Origin: Rossellomorea aquimaris
GTDB lineage: Bacteria > Bacillota > Bacilli > Bacillales > Fictibacillaceae
NCBI GenBank assembly: GCA_020524245.1
Contig: JAIVLN010000001.1
Span: 744,001-808,000, forward strand
Length of the DNA: 64,000 bases
Reading direction: 5' to 3'
How positions within the stretch are numbered: position 1 is the first letter of the stretch; the number at the start of each line of letters is the position of its first letter. Below are positions 26,121 to 34,250 of this stretch, in pieces. Under the pieces are notes generated by a model, which was not told where the DNA came from, ran no database searches, and saw nothing but the letters and a program-made list of their open reading frames with translations. Both the position numbers and the translations under genes were made by a program.

Positions 26121-27062
26121 AAACTGTTCGCCTGGATAGAGAATGGGAGTGAGACAACAATCCACTTTTCTTCCGAATTCTGCCCATTGTGTCATCTCTC
26201 TGTTTTTAAAAAGTGCAATCATTTCTATGTACGCCTCATTCTCCTCATTAGCGGCGGTCATATGGGAGTTAATCAGATCGATCTTGCCAATTCCTTCGCA
26301 AAAATTCCTCCAAAACTTTTCTTCAATTGCAGCTAAAGCAACATGTCTTCCGTCTTTCGTTTCATAGATTTGATAAGAGATCACATTCCCATTCAGAAGG
26401 GATATGCCATCATGCTTTCCTTGTTGAGATGCGATATGCTCATGAATTCCCATTATGGAATGAACGCCATCTAGAAGAGCGATATCCAAGTACTTTCCCT
26501 GTCCGGTCCGACTCCTTTCAACCAGTGCCGCCAGGATTTGGACTGACGCATAACTTCCTCCAAAATAATCCGCAATCGTAACACTCGGTAAAACAGGTAC
26601 TTTGTCGGAGATCTTCATTTGGGAAAGCACTCCACTTAACGCCATATAATTCAAATCATGACTGCCAAATCGTGCATATTCTCCGTTTTGTCCATAACCT
26701 GAAAGAGAGCAATAGACGACCTGTTCATTAATCTTTCTGATGGATTCATAATCAAGACCGAAATGAGCCATCACACCTGGGCGGAAGCTCTCAATTATCA
26801 CATCAGATTTTTCAGCAAGTTCTATAGCTTCTCTAATTCCTTCTTCGGATCTCAAATCCAATGAAACTCGCTTCTTTCCCCGGTTTAAAACTTTATCCAC
26901 ACTTTCCAAATCTTCTAAATGTGCAGTTTGCAAACTCTTTTTCATACTGGAGGAATCCAATTCGACTTGGATGATCTCAGCTCCGTTTTCGGCCAGCAAT
27001 GAACTCGCATAAGGACCAGGTATATACCTTGAGAAATCAAGCACGATCAATCCTTTTAAAAT
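26118..27062 (-). CDS. CaiB/BaiF family CoA-transferase (short, probable ATT start)
   Basis: 314 residues if it begins at the ATT at 27062. GGAGG stands 8 bases before this ATT, the peptide from it (MLKGLIVLDFSRYIPGPYAS) fits the conserved family N-terminus, and an in-frame TGA at 27078-27080 leaves no ATG or GTG upstream. The alternative TTG at 27050 has AAAGGA touching it with no spacer. CaiB/BaiF enzymes transfer CoA between acids or racemise 2-methylacyl-CoA; the catalytic Asp is in YLDIALLDG. The protein stops at VDCCLTPILYPGEQF, while family members usually run about 60 residues further, so it may be C-terminally truncated. Position in the operon suggests handling of branched or carnitine-type acyl groups. 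Confidence 0.75.
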   Translation of the reverse strand: MLKGLIVLDFSRYIPGPYASSLLAENGAEIIQVELDSSSMKKSLQTAHLEDLESVDKVLNRGKKRVSLDLRSEEGIREAIELAEKSDVIIESFRPGVMAHFGLDYESIRKINEQVVYCSLSGYGQNGEYARFGSHDLNYMALSGVLSQMKISDKVPVLPSVTIADYFGGSYASVQILAALVERSRTGQGKYLDIALLDGVHSIMGIHEHIASQQGKHDGISLLNGNVISYQIYETKDGRHVALAAIEEKFWRNFCEGIGKIDLINSHMTAANEENEAYIEMIALFKNREMTQWAEFGRKVDCCLTPILYPGEQF

Positions 27063-27090
27063 GTGGGATTCCTCCTTTCAACTCGATTCT

Positions 27091-28236
27091 TTATAACCCC
27101 ATCTCTTTTACAATGATCGTTTTCATAATTTCATTCGTTCCTGCGTATATGGAGGCTACCGGAATGTCTCTGTAGCGTCTTGCAATCTCGTATTCTTCCA
27201 TATATCCATAACCACCATGCAGCTGCATGCATTCGGTAGCGACTTTCCGGGCCATCTCCGTCGTCCAATATTTCGCCATGGATACCTTCTTGACGACGTT
27301 TTCTTTTGCAATATGCCTTTCAATCAAGTCATCCAAAAAGGTTCGACCGATTTCCACTTCTGTTGCCATTTCAGCGATACGGAACTGGACTGTCTGGAAG
27401 TCGCTGATCTTGCGGCCGAATGCCTGACGATTCTTGACGTACTCAATCGTCATCTTCAGCATTTCTTCTGCCGCTGTGACTGCAGCAATCGCAACCACGA
27501 GTCTTTCCTGCTGAAGCTGCTGCATCAAGCAATAGAATCCCTTCCCTTCTTCTCCAAGCAGGTTGGAAACTGGCACTTTCGCATCTTCAAATATGAGCTC
27601 GGCTGTATCCTGACTGTGAAGACCAACTTTGTCGAGCTTTTTACCACGTGAAAAACCAGGTGTATCTCGTTCCACTACGATTAGACTGATGCCTTTGTGA
27701 GCCGGCACGGCTTTCGTATCCGTTTTACAAACGACAATGACTAAATCGGCGTGAATCCCATTAGTAATGAAGGTCTTTTCACCATTTAGAATGTAGTGAT
27801 CCCCTTCTCTTGTCGCAGTCATCCGGATACCCGCCAAATCTGATCCAGCCCCAGGTTCTGTCATCGCAATGGCGGTAATGATATCTCCACTTATGCAACT
27901 TGATAACCATCGCTCTTTTTGCTCCTCTGAACCATACTCGGCGATATACGGTACAACTATATCGTTGTGCAGACCGATTCCGACCATACTGGATCCAACC
28001 CGCTCCAACTCTTCGAGCAAGACGGTAGAATAAGCGAAATCTGCATGAAGACCTCCGTATTTTTCATCGACCCATGGACATAGGAAACCGTTATCCCCCA
28101 TCTTCTTCCAAAACTCACGCGGAATCAGACGATCTTTCTCCCATTGTTCATAATGGGGATAGGCTTCTTTTTGTAAAAACTTACGGAAAGCTTCTCTAAA
28201 GATTTGATGCTCTTCCTGTAGGTATCTCGTTGTCAT
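27091..28236 (-). CDS. Acyl-CoA dehydrogenase
   Basis: 381 residues. FAD enzyme forming trans-2-enoyl-CoA, the first oxidative step. Motifs are AMTEPGAGSDLAGIRMTA (signature 1), YILNGEKTFITNG, QAFGRKISDFQTVQFRIAEMA (signature 2) and LHGGYGYMEEYEIARRYRD. The catalytic base glutamate lies in SIYAGTNEIMK near the C-terminus. Electrons would pass to ETF, but no etfAB genes are seen in this operon. AGAGGGG precedes the ATG. 22 bases from the upstream ligase and 28 from the CoA-transferase. Confidence 0.92.
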   Translation of the reverse strand: MTTRYLQEEHQIFREAFRKFLQKEAYPHYEQWEKDRLIPREFWKKMGDNGFLCPWVDEKYGGLHADFAYSTVLLEELERVGSSMVGIGLHNDIVVPYIAEYGSEEQKERWLSSCISGDIITAIAMTEPGAGSDLAGIRMTATREGDHYILNGEKTFITNGIHADLVIVVCKTDTKAVPAHKGISLIVVERDTPGFSRGKKLDKVGLHSQDTAELIFEDAKVPVSNLLGEEGKGFYCLMQQLQQERLVVAIAAVTAAEEMLKMTIEYVKNRQAFGRKISDFQTVQFRIAEMATEVEIGRTFLDDLIERHIAKENVVKKVSMAKYWTTEMARKVATECMQLHGGYGYMEEYEIARRYRDIPVASIYAGTNEIMKTIIVKEMGL

Positions 28237-28258
28237 ACGAACCCCTCTTCTCTAACTA

Positions 28259-29827
28259 TTATGGCGTTTGAGTTTCTCGATCACGTTTGTATTGTTTTTT
28301 CAGTAAAAACTTTTGGATTTTTCCGCTCGCGTTACGTGGCAATTCATTCACAAAGATGTAGTTCCTTGGGCGTTTATAGTCCGCTAAAGAGGAACTTGCT
28401 TTGCAAAATTCATCCAACGTCTGTTCGTTGAGTTCTTGGTCCTTTTTTACAACGATGGCTGTAACCTTTTCGCCCCATTTTTCATCTGGTGTTCCAAGCA
28501 CGGCTACATCCAGTACACCTTCATGCTCATATAGTAGATCTTCCACTTCACGTGGGTACACATTTTCTCCTCCGGATATGATCATGTCATCTACACGATC
28601 AGAGACATAGAGATACCCACCCTCGTCCATATATCCGAGGTCTCCTGTATGGTACCAACCTTTGTGCATAGCTGCTTTTGATGCATCTTCCCGGTTATAA
28701 TAACCGACCATCATACTTGGACCTTGTACGATAATCTCCCCGATTTCACCTGGTGGAAGAACATCTTCAGGTTCAGATGGACCATGTTCATTCGGTCTGA
28801 CAACCCGTACTTCATGGTTTAAGAAAGCCTTTCCTGCTGATCCGGCTTTAGTCAACTGTTCATCCTTAGATAGGAAAGTGATTGCTGGTCCCATTTCCGT
28901 CATTCCATACGCTTGGATGAGATCTACACCCAGTTTTTCTTTGCATGCTCTTACAAGTGCTGGCGCCATTGGTGCAGCACCGTATAACCCATACTTCAAG
29001 CTGCTTCTATCAAAGGAAGTGAGGTCTTGCTGCAACATCATGTTCCACATCGTAGGAGCTCCGAAGAATACGGATATTTTCTCTCGGTCGACAACTTCCA
29101 ACACTTGTTGTGGATCAAAGTGATGGATGATTACGTTTGTCGCCCCAACATGAACTCGTGGTAAGAAGCAACAATGAAGTTCTGCACAATGGAACATTGG
29201 TGCACCGACCAAGCCTCGATCGTGTTCTGATATGTCAATCATGGCGATACATGCCAAACTCTGTTCCATCATGTTCCTATGACGATGCATCACACCTTTT
29301 GGTCGCCCTGTTGTACCGCTTGTATACATGATGGCGTATAAATCGTTTTCATTTACCTCAACATTCGGTTCCTTGTCGGAACAAGCATTGATTCGTTCAT
29401 GATAATTGATGGCATAAGAAGGACACTTTTCACTAATGCACCAGAAAGACGTTCCTTCGAATTTTTCTTGAATTGCAGCCACATGAGGTTCCAACATTGC
29501 TTCAAAGAGAAATACTGTCGGCTTTGCATCCTCTAAAATATAAGCGACTTCCTGAGCCTTCAATCTGAAATTGATAGGGTTCAGAACAGCTCCAATTTTG
29601 GCACATGCAAAAAACGTCGTAGCGAATTCCATATTGTTAAATAAATAAGTAGAAACTCGGTCTCCTTTTCGTACACCTGACTCCATTAAAGCATTTGAAA
29701 GCTGATTGACCTTTTCATTCCATTGTTGATAGGTCCAACGTTGATTCGTCCCTGCATCCACTAGTGCTTCTTTTGTCGGAAACTTTTGTACGGTTTGATT
29801 AAACATCTTACCAATCGTTACATACAT
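28259..29827 (-). CDS. Acyl-CoA synthetase (AMP-forming), first gene of the beta-oxidation operon
   Basis: 522 residues. ANL-family ligase with AIMYTSGTTGRPKGVMHRH, QAYGMTEMGP, GWYHTGDLGYMDEGGYLYVSDRVDDMIISGGENVYPREVE and LPRNASGKIQKFLL. GGAGGAACAAGT leads into the ATG. It starts the eight-gene run that ends at 20102. The upstream 330 bases (29828-30157) hold no gene on this strand; I see no FadR-type palindrome there, and only weak promoter-like sequence. Confidence 0.9.
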   Translation of the reverse strand: MYVTIGKMFNQTVQKFPTKEALVDAGTNQRWTYQQWNEKVNQLSNALMESGVRKGDRVSTYLFNNMEFATTFFACAKIGAVLNPINFRLKAQEVAYILEDAKPTVFLFEAMLEPHVAAIQEKFEGTSFWCISEKCPSYAINYHERINACSDKEPNVEVNENDLYAIMYTSGTTGRPKGVMHRHRNMMEQSLACIAMIDISEHDRGLVGAPMFHCAELHCCFLPRVHVGATNVIIHHFDPQQVLEVVDREKISVFFGAPTMWNMMLQQDLTSFDRSSLKYGLYGAAPMAPALVRACKEKLGVDLIQAYGMTEMGPAITFLSKDEQLTKAGSAGKAFLNHEVRVVRPNEHGPSEPEDVLPPGEIGEIIVQGPSMMVGYYNREDASKAAMHKGWYHTGDLGYMDEGGYLYVSDRVDDMIISGGENVYPREVEDLLYEHEGVLDVAVLGTPDEKWGEKVTAIVVKKDQELNEQTLDEFCKASSSLADYKRPRNYIFVNELPRNASGKIQKFLLKKQYKRDRETQTP

Positions 29828-30021
29828 ACTTGTTCCTCCTCTTTATCATCGAGAATTTGTATTTTCACCTCGAGCACTGATGCTAATTGTCTAGGAATCC
29901 TCCTTATCTTAAAATCTATATAATTAATTCTTGATACATAGAGCTAAATCCTACTAATTTTTGAATTTTCGTACTATTGAAGAAATAAAGAGGTGAAATT
30001 GTAGAAATTTAATATGAATAG

Positions 30022-30047
30022 GGTTAATTGTCGAATAAACGGGGTAA
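30022..30047 (+). promoter_or_regulatory. Sigma-B-like promoter upstream of the IDEAL-domain gene
   Basis: GGTTAA, a 14-base spacer and GGGTAA, each box matching 5 of 6 positions of the general-stress consensus GTTTAA-N12..15-GGGTAT. It is about 105 bases before the gene. Weak evidence on its own. Confidence 0.3.
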
Positions 30048-30157
30048 TACCTTAGTAAACAAATCACACTACAATGACAAAAAATCAAGAAATACGACGA
30101 ACTTTTGGACTATGAACTAAAACCATACAAACACCAAATGGATAGGAGGAATTCGAT

Positions 30158-30499
30158 ATGAGTAGCCTAAAGCTACCGGTTTTCTACAATGGAGATTGGG
30201 TTAAGGGGAAAACGATCAATGATGAGATCATTCAAGGATATATTCATTCGATTCATCCTGCAAATGGTACCGTTAAAATTGTTGTCACACAATCCGATAA
30301 TAGGAAGATTGTGGCGAAAACAATTGAAACGTTCATCCACAGGATCCAACCTTTAACAGAATCAATTGATGATCAAGAAGTGTTCCTTGAAAACCTCATT
30401 GATGTAGCTCTATTAACCAAAGACAAAGAATGGTTTTTAGAGGTTTGGGATCGCCTCAATGAACTGCGTAAAGAAAAAGAAACGACGATGCCATGTTAA
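30158..30499 (+). CDS. Small protein with C-terminal IDEAL-type domain
   Basis: 113 residues. The N-terminal part is beta-rich (VFYNGDWVKGKTINDEIIQGYIHSI and GTVKIVVTQSD). The C-terminal LIDVALLTKDKEWFLEVWDRLNEL resembles the IDEAL domain, a short helical motif of Firmicutes proteins in which an LIDxAL-type helix precedes a DKExF turn. Function is unknown. AGGAGG precedes the ATG at a good distance. It is a monocistronic gene ending at the hairpin at 30506-30541, divergent from the beta-oxidation operon. Confidence 0.7.
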   Translation: MSSLKLPVFYNGDWVKGKTINDEIIQGYIHSIHPANGTVKIVVTQSDNRKIVAKTIETFIHRIQPLTESIDDQEVFLENLIDVALLTKDKEWFLEVWDRLNELRKEKETTMPC

Positions 30500-30505
30500 G
30501 TGGAA

Positions 30506-30545
30506 AATAGACAGACCTGAATAAAAAGGGCTGTCTATTTTTTTG
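30506..30545 (+). terminator. Terminator after the IDEAL-domain gene
   Basis: AATAGACAG / CTGTCTATT stem with a 16-base loop followed by seven or more T. It also lies at the 3' end of the convergent dehydrogenase gene. Confidence 0.85.
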
Positions 30546-30552
30546 TGAACAC

Positions 30553-32247
30553 TTATGTTTGGTTTATACGCTTACCGTCTATTGGCTGTGCAGAAGGATT
30601 CATGAATACATCAAAAAATTGAAGTGGCAACGCATCCACATCCACAGCATGTTCATCCCACACTTGCTTGCAGAACTGTCGTGCAATGAGAAGCTTTCGT
30701 TCGCCTCCATCAATTGCTTCAGTAAAAGCAGATGCACTCAAAAATAGATCCGTCAAAAGATTCGCAATCTTCTTTGCGTGATACGTTTGGACCTTAGAAT
30801 CGAGCTTTTGGACTTGTTGAATGTAATCATCTAATCGTTCTAAACCAGTTTGTATAGGTGATAGATAAGGCCTCATATTATCAGGAAGCTCTTTCAGAAG
30901 CTTTTTAATATAAGTTTCGAAAATATGAGCACCATTGTATTTGTTGATTAACCTCAAGACCTCCAAGCCAAGAATATTGGCAGTTCCCTCCCATACGGTC
31001 AGCACTTGTGCATCACGTAATAGGCGAGGTGTTACAAAATCCTCAATATATCCATTCCCTCCGTGCATTTCAATCGCTTCATGTGAAAAGGTAACTGCTT
31101 CCTCAGCAGTTCTCATTTTAACTAGTGCAATTAATAGTCGGTTAAGTATTTTTTCTTCTTCTGTTACATGACCTTGATCCTTTTTCATGACTCGATCAAA
31201 AAGTGATATAAGACGGAACAATGCTCCAAGCTGCACTTCTTGTCTACTTGTCAGATTCACCAAGGTTTCTTGAATCATCGGATAGTTGGATAATTTATTT
31301 CCAAATGCTTCCCTTTGATCTGCATATCGTTTTGCTTCATGGATCCCTCTTCTCATGATTCCGACAGAGGCTACAGCATTACACACTCTCGATAGATTCA
31401 ACGCTTCCATCATGTAATAGAAACCTTTTGTCGGGTCACCAATTAAATGAGCTATAGCCCCATCAAATTCAACCTCAGCAGAAGGAACAGCCCGAACACC
31501 TAATTTATCTTTCAATCGCCTTATCTTAATATTGTTCAACGATCCGTCTTTGTTCCTCCAAGGGACGAGGAATAGACTCAAACCTTTCGTTCCTTCAGGT
31601 GCTCCATCCATACGGGCTAAAACCGTTGCTATACCACAAGCTCCTGCATTACTGGCAAAGTATTTTTCACCAGTAAGACGATAATGGTCACCATCTTTGA
31701 CAGCTACGGTTTCATTTGCTCCTACATCCGAGCCACCTTGACGTTCAGTAAGGAACGTAGCACCTTCAAAAAGTTCTGTTTCTCCAGTAGAGATTACATG
31801 TGGCAGGAATTTCTCTTTCAATGTCTCATCTGCATAATGGTCCACCAAATAGGCAGTTGCCATCGTCAATGTCACAGGGCAGTAGAAACCAGCTTCCGTC
31901 TGGGAAAGAAGATAACCTTGTGCATAAGAATAGATGTAATTTCCTTTCTGGTTCAGTTCAGGTATGTCTTTATGAATATATCCAACAATGCCAGTGTTGT
32001 AAGTTTCCTCTACTGTGCTTTTATAACCCTCATTCATCCAGACATGTGAAATGTCATTCCCAAATCGGTCATACTTGATTAATCTAGGTTGCCCTTCCCG
32101 ATCCGTATGAGCGGCTCGTTCATCAATTTCTGTCGCACATCTTTCTCCAAATCGGTTCAGCTCAGCAAATGCCCAATCTCTCAATGGGTCCTCTAAGTAT
32201 TGGTTTAAGACAAATTGAAGATTCTGATCTTCATGAAAAAAATTCAC
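30553..32247 (-). CDS. AidB-like acyl-CoA dehydrogenase family protein
   Basis: 564 residues, much longer than a standard acyl-CoA dehydrogenase and close to the AidB branch. It has GATFLTERQGGSDVGANETVA, YRLTGEKYFASNAGACG, the LSRVCNAVASVGIMRRG helix, REAFGNKLSNYPMIQETL and EMHGGNGYIEDF, followed by TVWEGTANILGLEVLR. AidB binds FAD and DNA in E. coli and is part of the alkylation response, but many Bacillus homologues are annotated simply as acyl-CoA dehydrogenases; the substrate here is unknown. The start is a GTG at 32247 with GGAAGGGG upstream. Its gene follows the VOC gene by about 30 bases on the same strand. Confidence 0.82.
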   Translation of the reverse strand: MNFFHEDQNLQFVLNQYLEDPLRDWAFAELNRFGERCATEIDERAAHTDREGQPRLIKYDRFGNDISHVWMNEGYKSTVEETYNTGIVGYIHKDIPELNQKGNYIYSYAQGYLLSQTEAGFYCPVTLTMATAYLVDHYADETLKEKFLPHVISTGETELFEGATFLTERQGGSDVGANETVAVKDGDHYRLTGEKYFASNAGACGIATVLARMDGAPEGTKGLSLFLVPWRNKDGSLNNIKIRRLKDKLGVRAVPSAEVEFDGAIAHLIGDPTKGFYYMMEALNLSRVCNAVASVGIMRRGIHEAKRYADQREAFGNKLSNYPMIQETLVNLTSRQEVQLGALFRLISLFDRVMKKDQGHVTEEEKILNRLLIALVKMRTAEEAVTFSHEAIEMHGGNGYIEDFVTPRLLRDAQVLTVWEGTANILGLEVLRLINKYNGAHIFETYIKKLLKELPDNMRPYLSPIQTGLERLDDYIQQVQKLDSKVQTYHAKKIANLLTDLFLSASAFTEAIDGGERKLLIARQFCKQVWDEHAVDVDALPLQFFDVFMNPSAQPIDGKRINQT

Positions 32248-32276
32248 AATAACACCCCTTCCGCTTAATTATGTAA

Positions 32277-32663
32277 TCATTTTGAAATCTCACTCATAAG
32301 AGCCAGCACATTGCCATCTACATCCTTGAAAAATGCCATCCAGAGTTCGTATTGCCCCATGTCTGTAACCATATGAGGTTTACTCGTAAAAGTAACCCCG
32401 TCTTTTCTAAATTGTTCATATGTACCTAGGAGATCCTCCGCCTTGAAATAGATGACAGATCCAGGATGATCAAATAATTCTTTCTCAGGTTTGGAGAGCA
32501 TCAATCTTATCCCATTACAATCAAAAAATGCCATATTCTCCACTGAAAATAATAATGTTAGTCCCAGGGTGTCACGATAAAAACAAATCGCTTCTTCTAC
32601 ATTCTTTACGTTGAGATTGACCTGACCAATTTCATTCAAAGAATGTTTTTGCATCTTTTCCAC
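32277..32663 (-). CDS. VOC (glyoxalase/dioxygenase-fold) protein
   Basis: 128 residues. A single vicinal-oxygen-chelate domain: GQVNLNVKNVEEAICFYRDTLGL, GIRLMLSKPE and FFKDVDGNVLALMSE, with a Glu or Asp in the last strand expected for a metal site. Such domains occur in glyoxalases, bleomycin-resistance proteins and dioxygenases; no specific role can be given. The start is a GTG at 32663, 8 bases after AAGGAGG. A TATAAT lies at 32701-32696 on the minus strand but the matching -35 is poor. The AidB-like gene follows. Confidence 0.75.
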   Translation of the reverse strand: MEKMQKHSLNEIGQVNLNVKNVEEAICFYRDTLGLTLLFSVENMAFFDCNGIRLMLSKPEKELFDHPGSVIYFKAEDLLGTYEQFRKDGVTFTSKPHMVTDMGQYELWMAFFKDVDGNVLALMSEISK

Positions 32664-32747
32664 ACGTTTAGCCTCCTTACAAATCTATTAACTCTATTAT
32701 AAAGGACAGACTTTCGTTATCTAGTAATTTTTTACATCACTCACTAA

Positions 32748-32816
32748 AAAAAGAGCTACGTACCATGATGTACGCAGCAAAAGGTGTGTTTGAACAGATC
32801 GATTAGAAGATCATGG
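32748..32816 (-). ncRNA. Candidate LexA-controlled small RNA
   Basis: Inferred transcript: the promoter at 32821-32849 would start RNA near 32814 and the hairpin at 32755-32778 with its T run would stop it near 32748, giving about 65 bases. The only start codon near the 5' end opens a four-codon frame (Met-Ile-Phe-stop) without a ribosome site, so a protein product is unlikely. It lies between the metzincin protease terminator and the VOC gene promoter, so it is a separate transcription unit. Partial read-through into the VOC gene is an alternative. Confidence 0.45.
32755..32778 (-). terminator. Terminator of the LexA-controlled short unit
   Basis: On the minus strand GCTGCGTAC / GTACGTAGC with a 6-base loop (one mismatch), followed by TCTTTTTTTA. 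Confidence 0.75.
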
Positions 32817-32820
32817 TTCT

Positions 32821-32849
32821 ATTATACCGAACATGCGTTCGATTGTAAA
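32821..32849 (-). promoter_or_regulatory. Sigma-A promoter with an embedded LexA (SOS) box
   Basis: On the minus strand TTTACA (32849-32844), a 17-base spacer and a perfect TATAAT (32826-32821). The spacer contains the palindrome CGAACGCATGTTCG (32841-32828), which satisfies the Bacillus SOS box CGAACRNRYGTTYG at every position. LexA bound here would cover the promoter, so transcription should rise after DNA damage. Confidence 0.8.
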
Positions 32850-32865
32850 GTCTTATCTAAAAAAC

Positions 32866-32890
32866 GACACTCATCAATATGATGAGTGTC
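32866..32890 (-). terminator. Terminator after the secreted protease gene
   Basis: GACACTCATC / GATGAGTGTC around AATAT, with a T run on the minus strand. Confidence 0.85.
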
Positions 32891-32899
32891 TTAGCTCAT

Positions 32900-33694
32900 T
32901 TAGCTTCCGTACCAATATTCATTTTGCTCAATCTGATTATCATGGTCTTGATCCCAATAATCGACACTATACGAATAATCATAGTTCATGATACAACGAA
33001 TTCCACTTCCTTGTGGATCATGACCAAGTCCAAAGTTATGAGAGAACTCGTGTTGAGCTGCATGCCATGTATTCGTGGTACCCTGATCCAGATTAACACT
33101 GAATGCACTTCCACTTGGAGCAGATGAGTAAACGTAGGCGATCCCTCCAGCATCGAAGTTTGCATCACGAGTAAATCCTACAACAAAATCATAGCTGTAT
33201 CCGCTCCAGTCGTTGCTAAGGTCAGATAGGATTTGAGAAGCATTGCTACCTTGTGAGTACCAATTTCCTAAAGCATGCACTTGGAAATCAATGTCATGGT
33301 CACGATAGAAAGCGTTGTCAGCACTCTCAACAGCGTTCTGGATACGCGTTTGCCAATCGCTGTATTGCGCTCTATATTCCTCATCTGCAACCGCCAATAC
33401 TGTTACGACCCTGGTTGCAGCTGCTGCTTGCACCATCGATTTGTCGTTCAAGGTATTGCTTTTGAATGTTCGTTTCCCAACTTCTTTCCCTTGTGCATTC
33501 AGAATTTTTGCATTGGAACTTGATTCAACTTTTGCAGGCTTCATGCTTCGCTCATTCGTATTGTCATTTGCTTTTGGCAGTACTTCAACCTTCGGTGCTT
33601 CAGTTGTTGGTGCTCCCTTTGCATCTGCCAATCCTGGGACAAGTGCTACAGACAATGCTAACGACATGGACAAAATTCCTTTGGACAACTTCAA
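32900..33694 (-). CDS. Secreted metzincin zinc metalloprotease
   Basis: 264 residues. A signal peptide (KLSKGILSMSLALSVALVPGLADA) is followed by a pro-region of about 70 residues and a reprolysin-like catalytic domain. The zinc site is complete: HEFSHNFGLGHD fits HExxHxxGxxHD, and CIMNYDYSY supplies the Met-turn. Start is a TTG at 33694 with GGGGAGG 8 bases upstream. The protein ends in a D/N/E-rich tail (WDQDHDNQIEQNEYWYGS). Likely a small extracellular protease; substrate unknown. Metzincins of this M12-like type are less common in Bacillaceae than thermolysins. It is a single gene. Confidence 0.85.
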   Translation of the reverse strand: MKLSKGILSMSLALSVALVPGLADAKGAPTTEAPKVEVLPKANDNTNERSMKPAKVESSSNAKILNAQGKEVGKRTFKSNTLNDKSMVQAAAATRVVTVLAVADEEYRAQYSDWQTRIQNAVESADNAFYRDHDIDFQVHALGNWYSQGSNASQILSDLSNDWSGYSYDFVVGFTRDANFDAGGIAYVYSSAPSGSAFSVNLDQGTTNTWHAAQHEFSHNFGLGHDPQGSGIRCIMNYDYSYSVDYWDQDHDNQIEQNEYWYGS

Positions 33695-34095
33695 AAAAAT
33701 ACCTCCCCAAATTATTAAACAATTGCGCGCGCTATACTAATAGGAATTGTCTCTTTGTAGGGGAATTTCCTTCTTTATGAAGTTGGGAAAGCTGGCGTGT
33801 GCAATCTGCAAGTTTAGTGTAGTTTCAATAGCACTTTTCCCAATATTCCTTTGGACTCAGTTACGGAAACTGCCTATTTTGCACCTTTTTACTATTGATA
33901 GTCAACTATTGTAGTAAGATGAATCCTGATAAAGTTCAATACTATTACATTCAACTGTTTATCACATCGTTGGATGGATAAATAAGCGGTTTGAGCTCTT
34001 GACAATACCTCAAATTTAAATAAGACTTTTATACCTTACCTAATTAATAACTATTTTACTATCAAAATTCCATTTATAACTATTTGAAATATTTT

Positions 34096-34117
34096 TACAG
34101 TATATATACAGTATATT
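34096..34117. promoter_or_regulatory. Tandem 11-bp repeat upstream of the BCCT transporter
   Basis: TACAGTATATA followed directly by TACAGTATATT, about 70 bases ahead of the -35 box. One-helical-turn spacing suggests a dimeric activator of the OmpR type. AT-richness makes chance possible. Confidence 0.35.
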
Positions 34118-34136
34118 AGTACCATAACCATCCATT

Positions 34137-34151
34137 ATGTAAGCGCTTTTA
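34137..34151 (+). promoter_or_regulatory. cre-like site upstream of the BCCT transporter
   Basis: ATGTAAGCGCTTTTA matches the CcpA consensus WTGNAARCGNWWWCA at 14 of 15 positions. It is centred about 45 bases upstream of the -35 box, a position used for activation as well as repression. Confidence 0.5.
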
Positions 34152-34185
34152 TTTTTTGGAACTTTCTAATAAATAAAATGTTAAT

Positions 34186-34213
34186 TTTACATTCGACAGG
34201 ATTCGTGTAAAAT
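34186..34213 (+). promoter_or_regulatory. Sigma-A promoter of the BCCT transporter
   Basis: TTTACA, a 16-base spacer and TAAAAT, followed by a GGAG ribosome site and the GTG start at 34251. Confidence 0.6.
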
Positions 34214-34250
34214 AATAAACCGTGAAAAAAATAATTTATGGAGTGATTAG

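Larger units (their letters stand above)
33695..34185. other. Long AT-rich intergenic region
   Basis: About 490 bases between divergent genes with no coding frame I would accept. At 33893-33925 there is an ACTATTG direct repeat with TTGATAGTCAACTA, resembling MarR-type operators and followed by TAAGAT, but no gene follows closely. A TTGACA occurs near 34013 without a good -10. The tandem repeat at 34096-34117 and cre-like site at 34137-34151 belong to the BCCT gene. Confidence 0.4.

Noticed and set aside
33893-33925. MarR-type operator and promoter in the long intergenic region
   Set aside because: Repeat is short and no gene starts within 300 bases downstream on that strand; insufficient to call.
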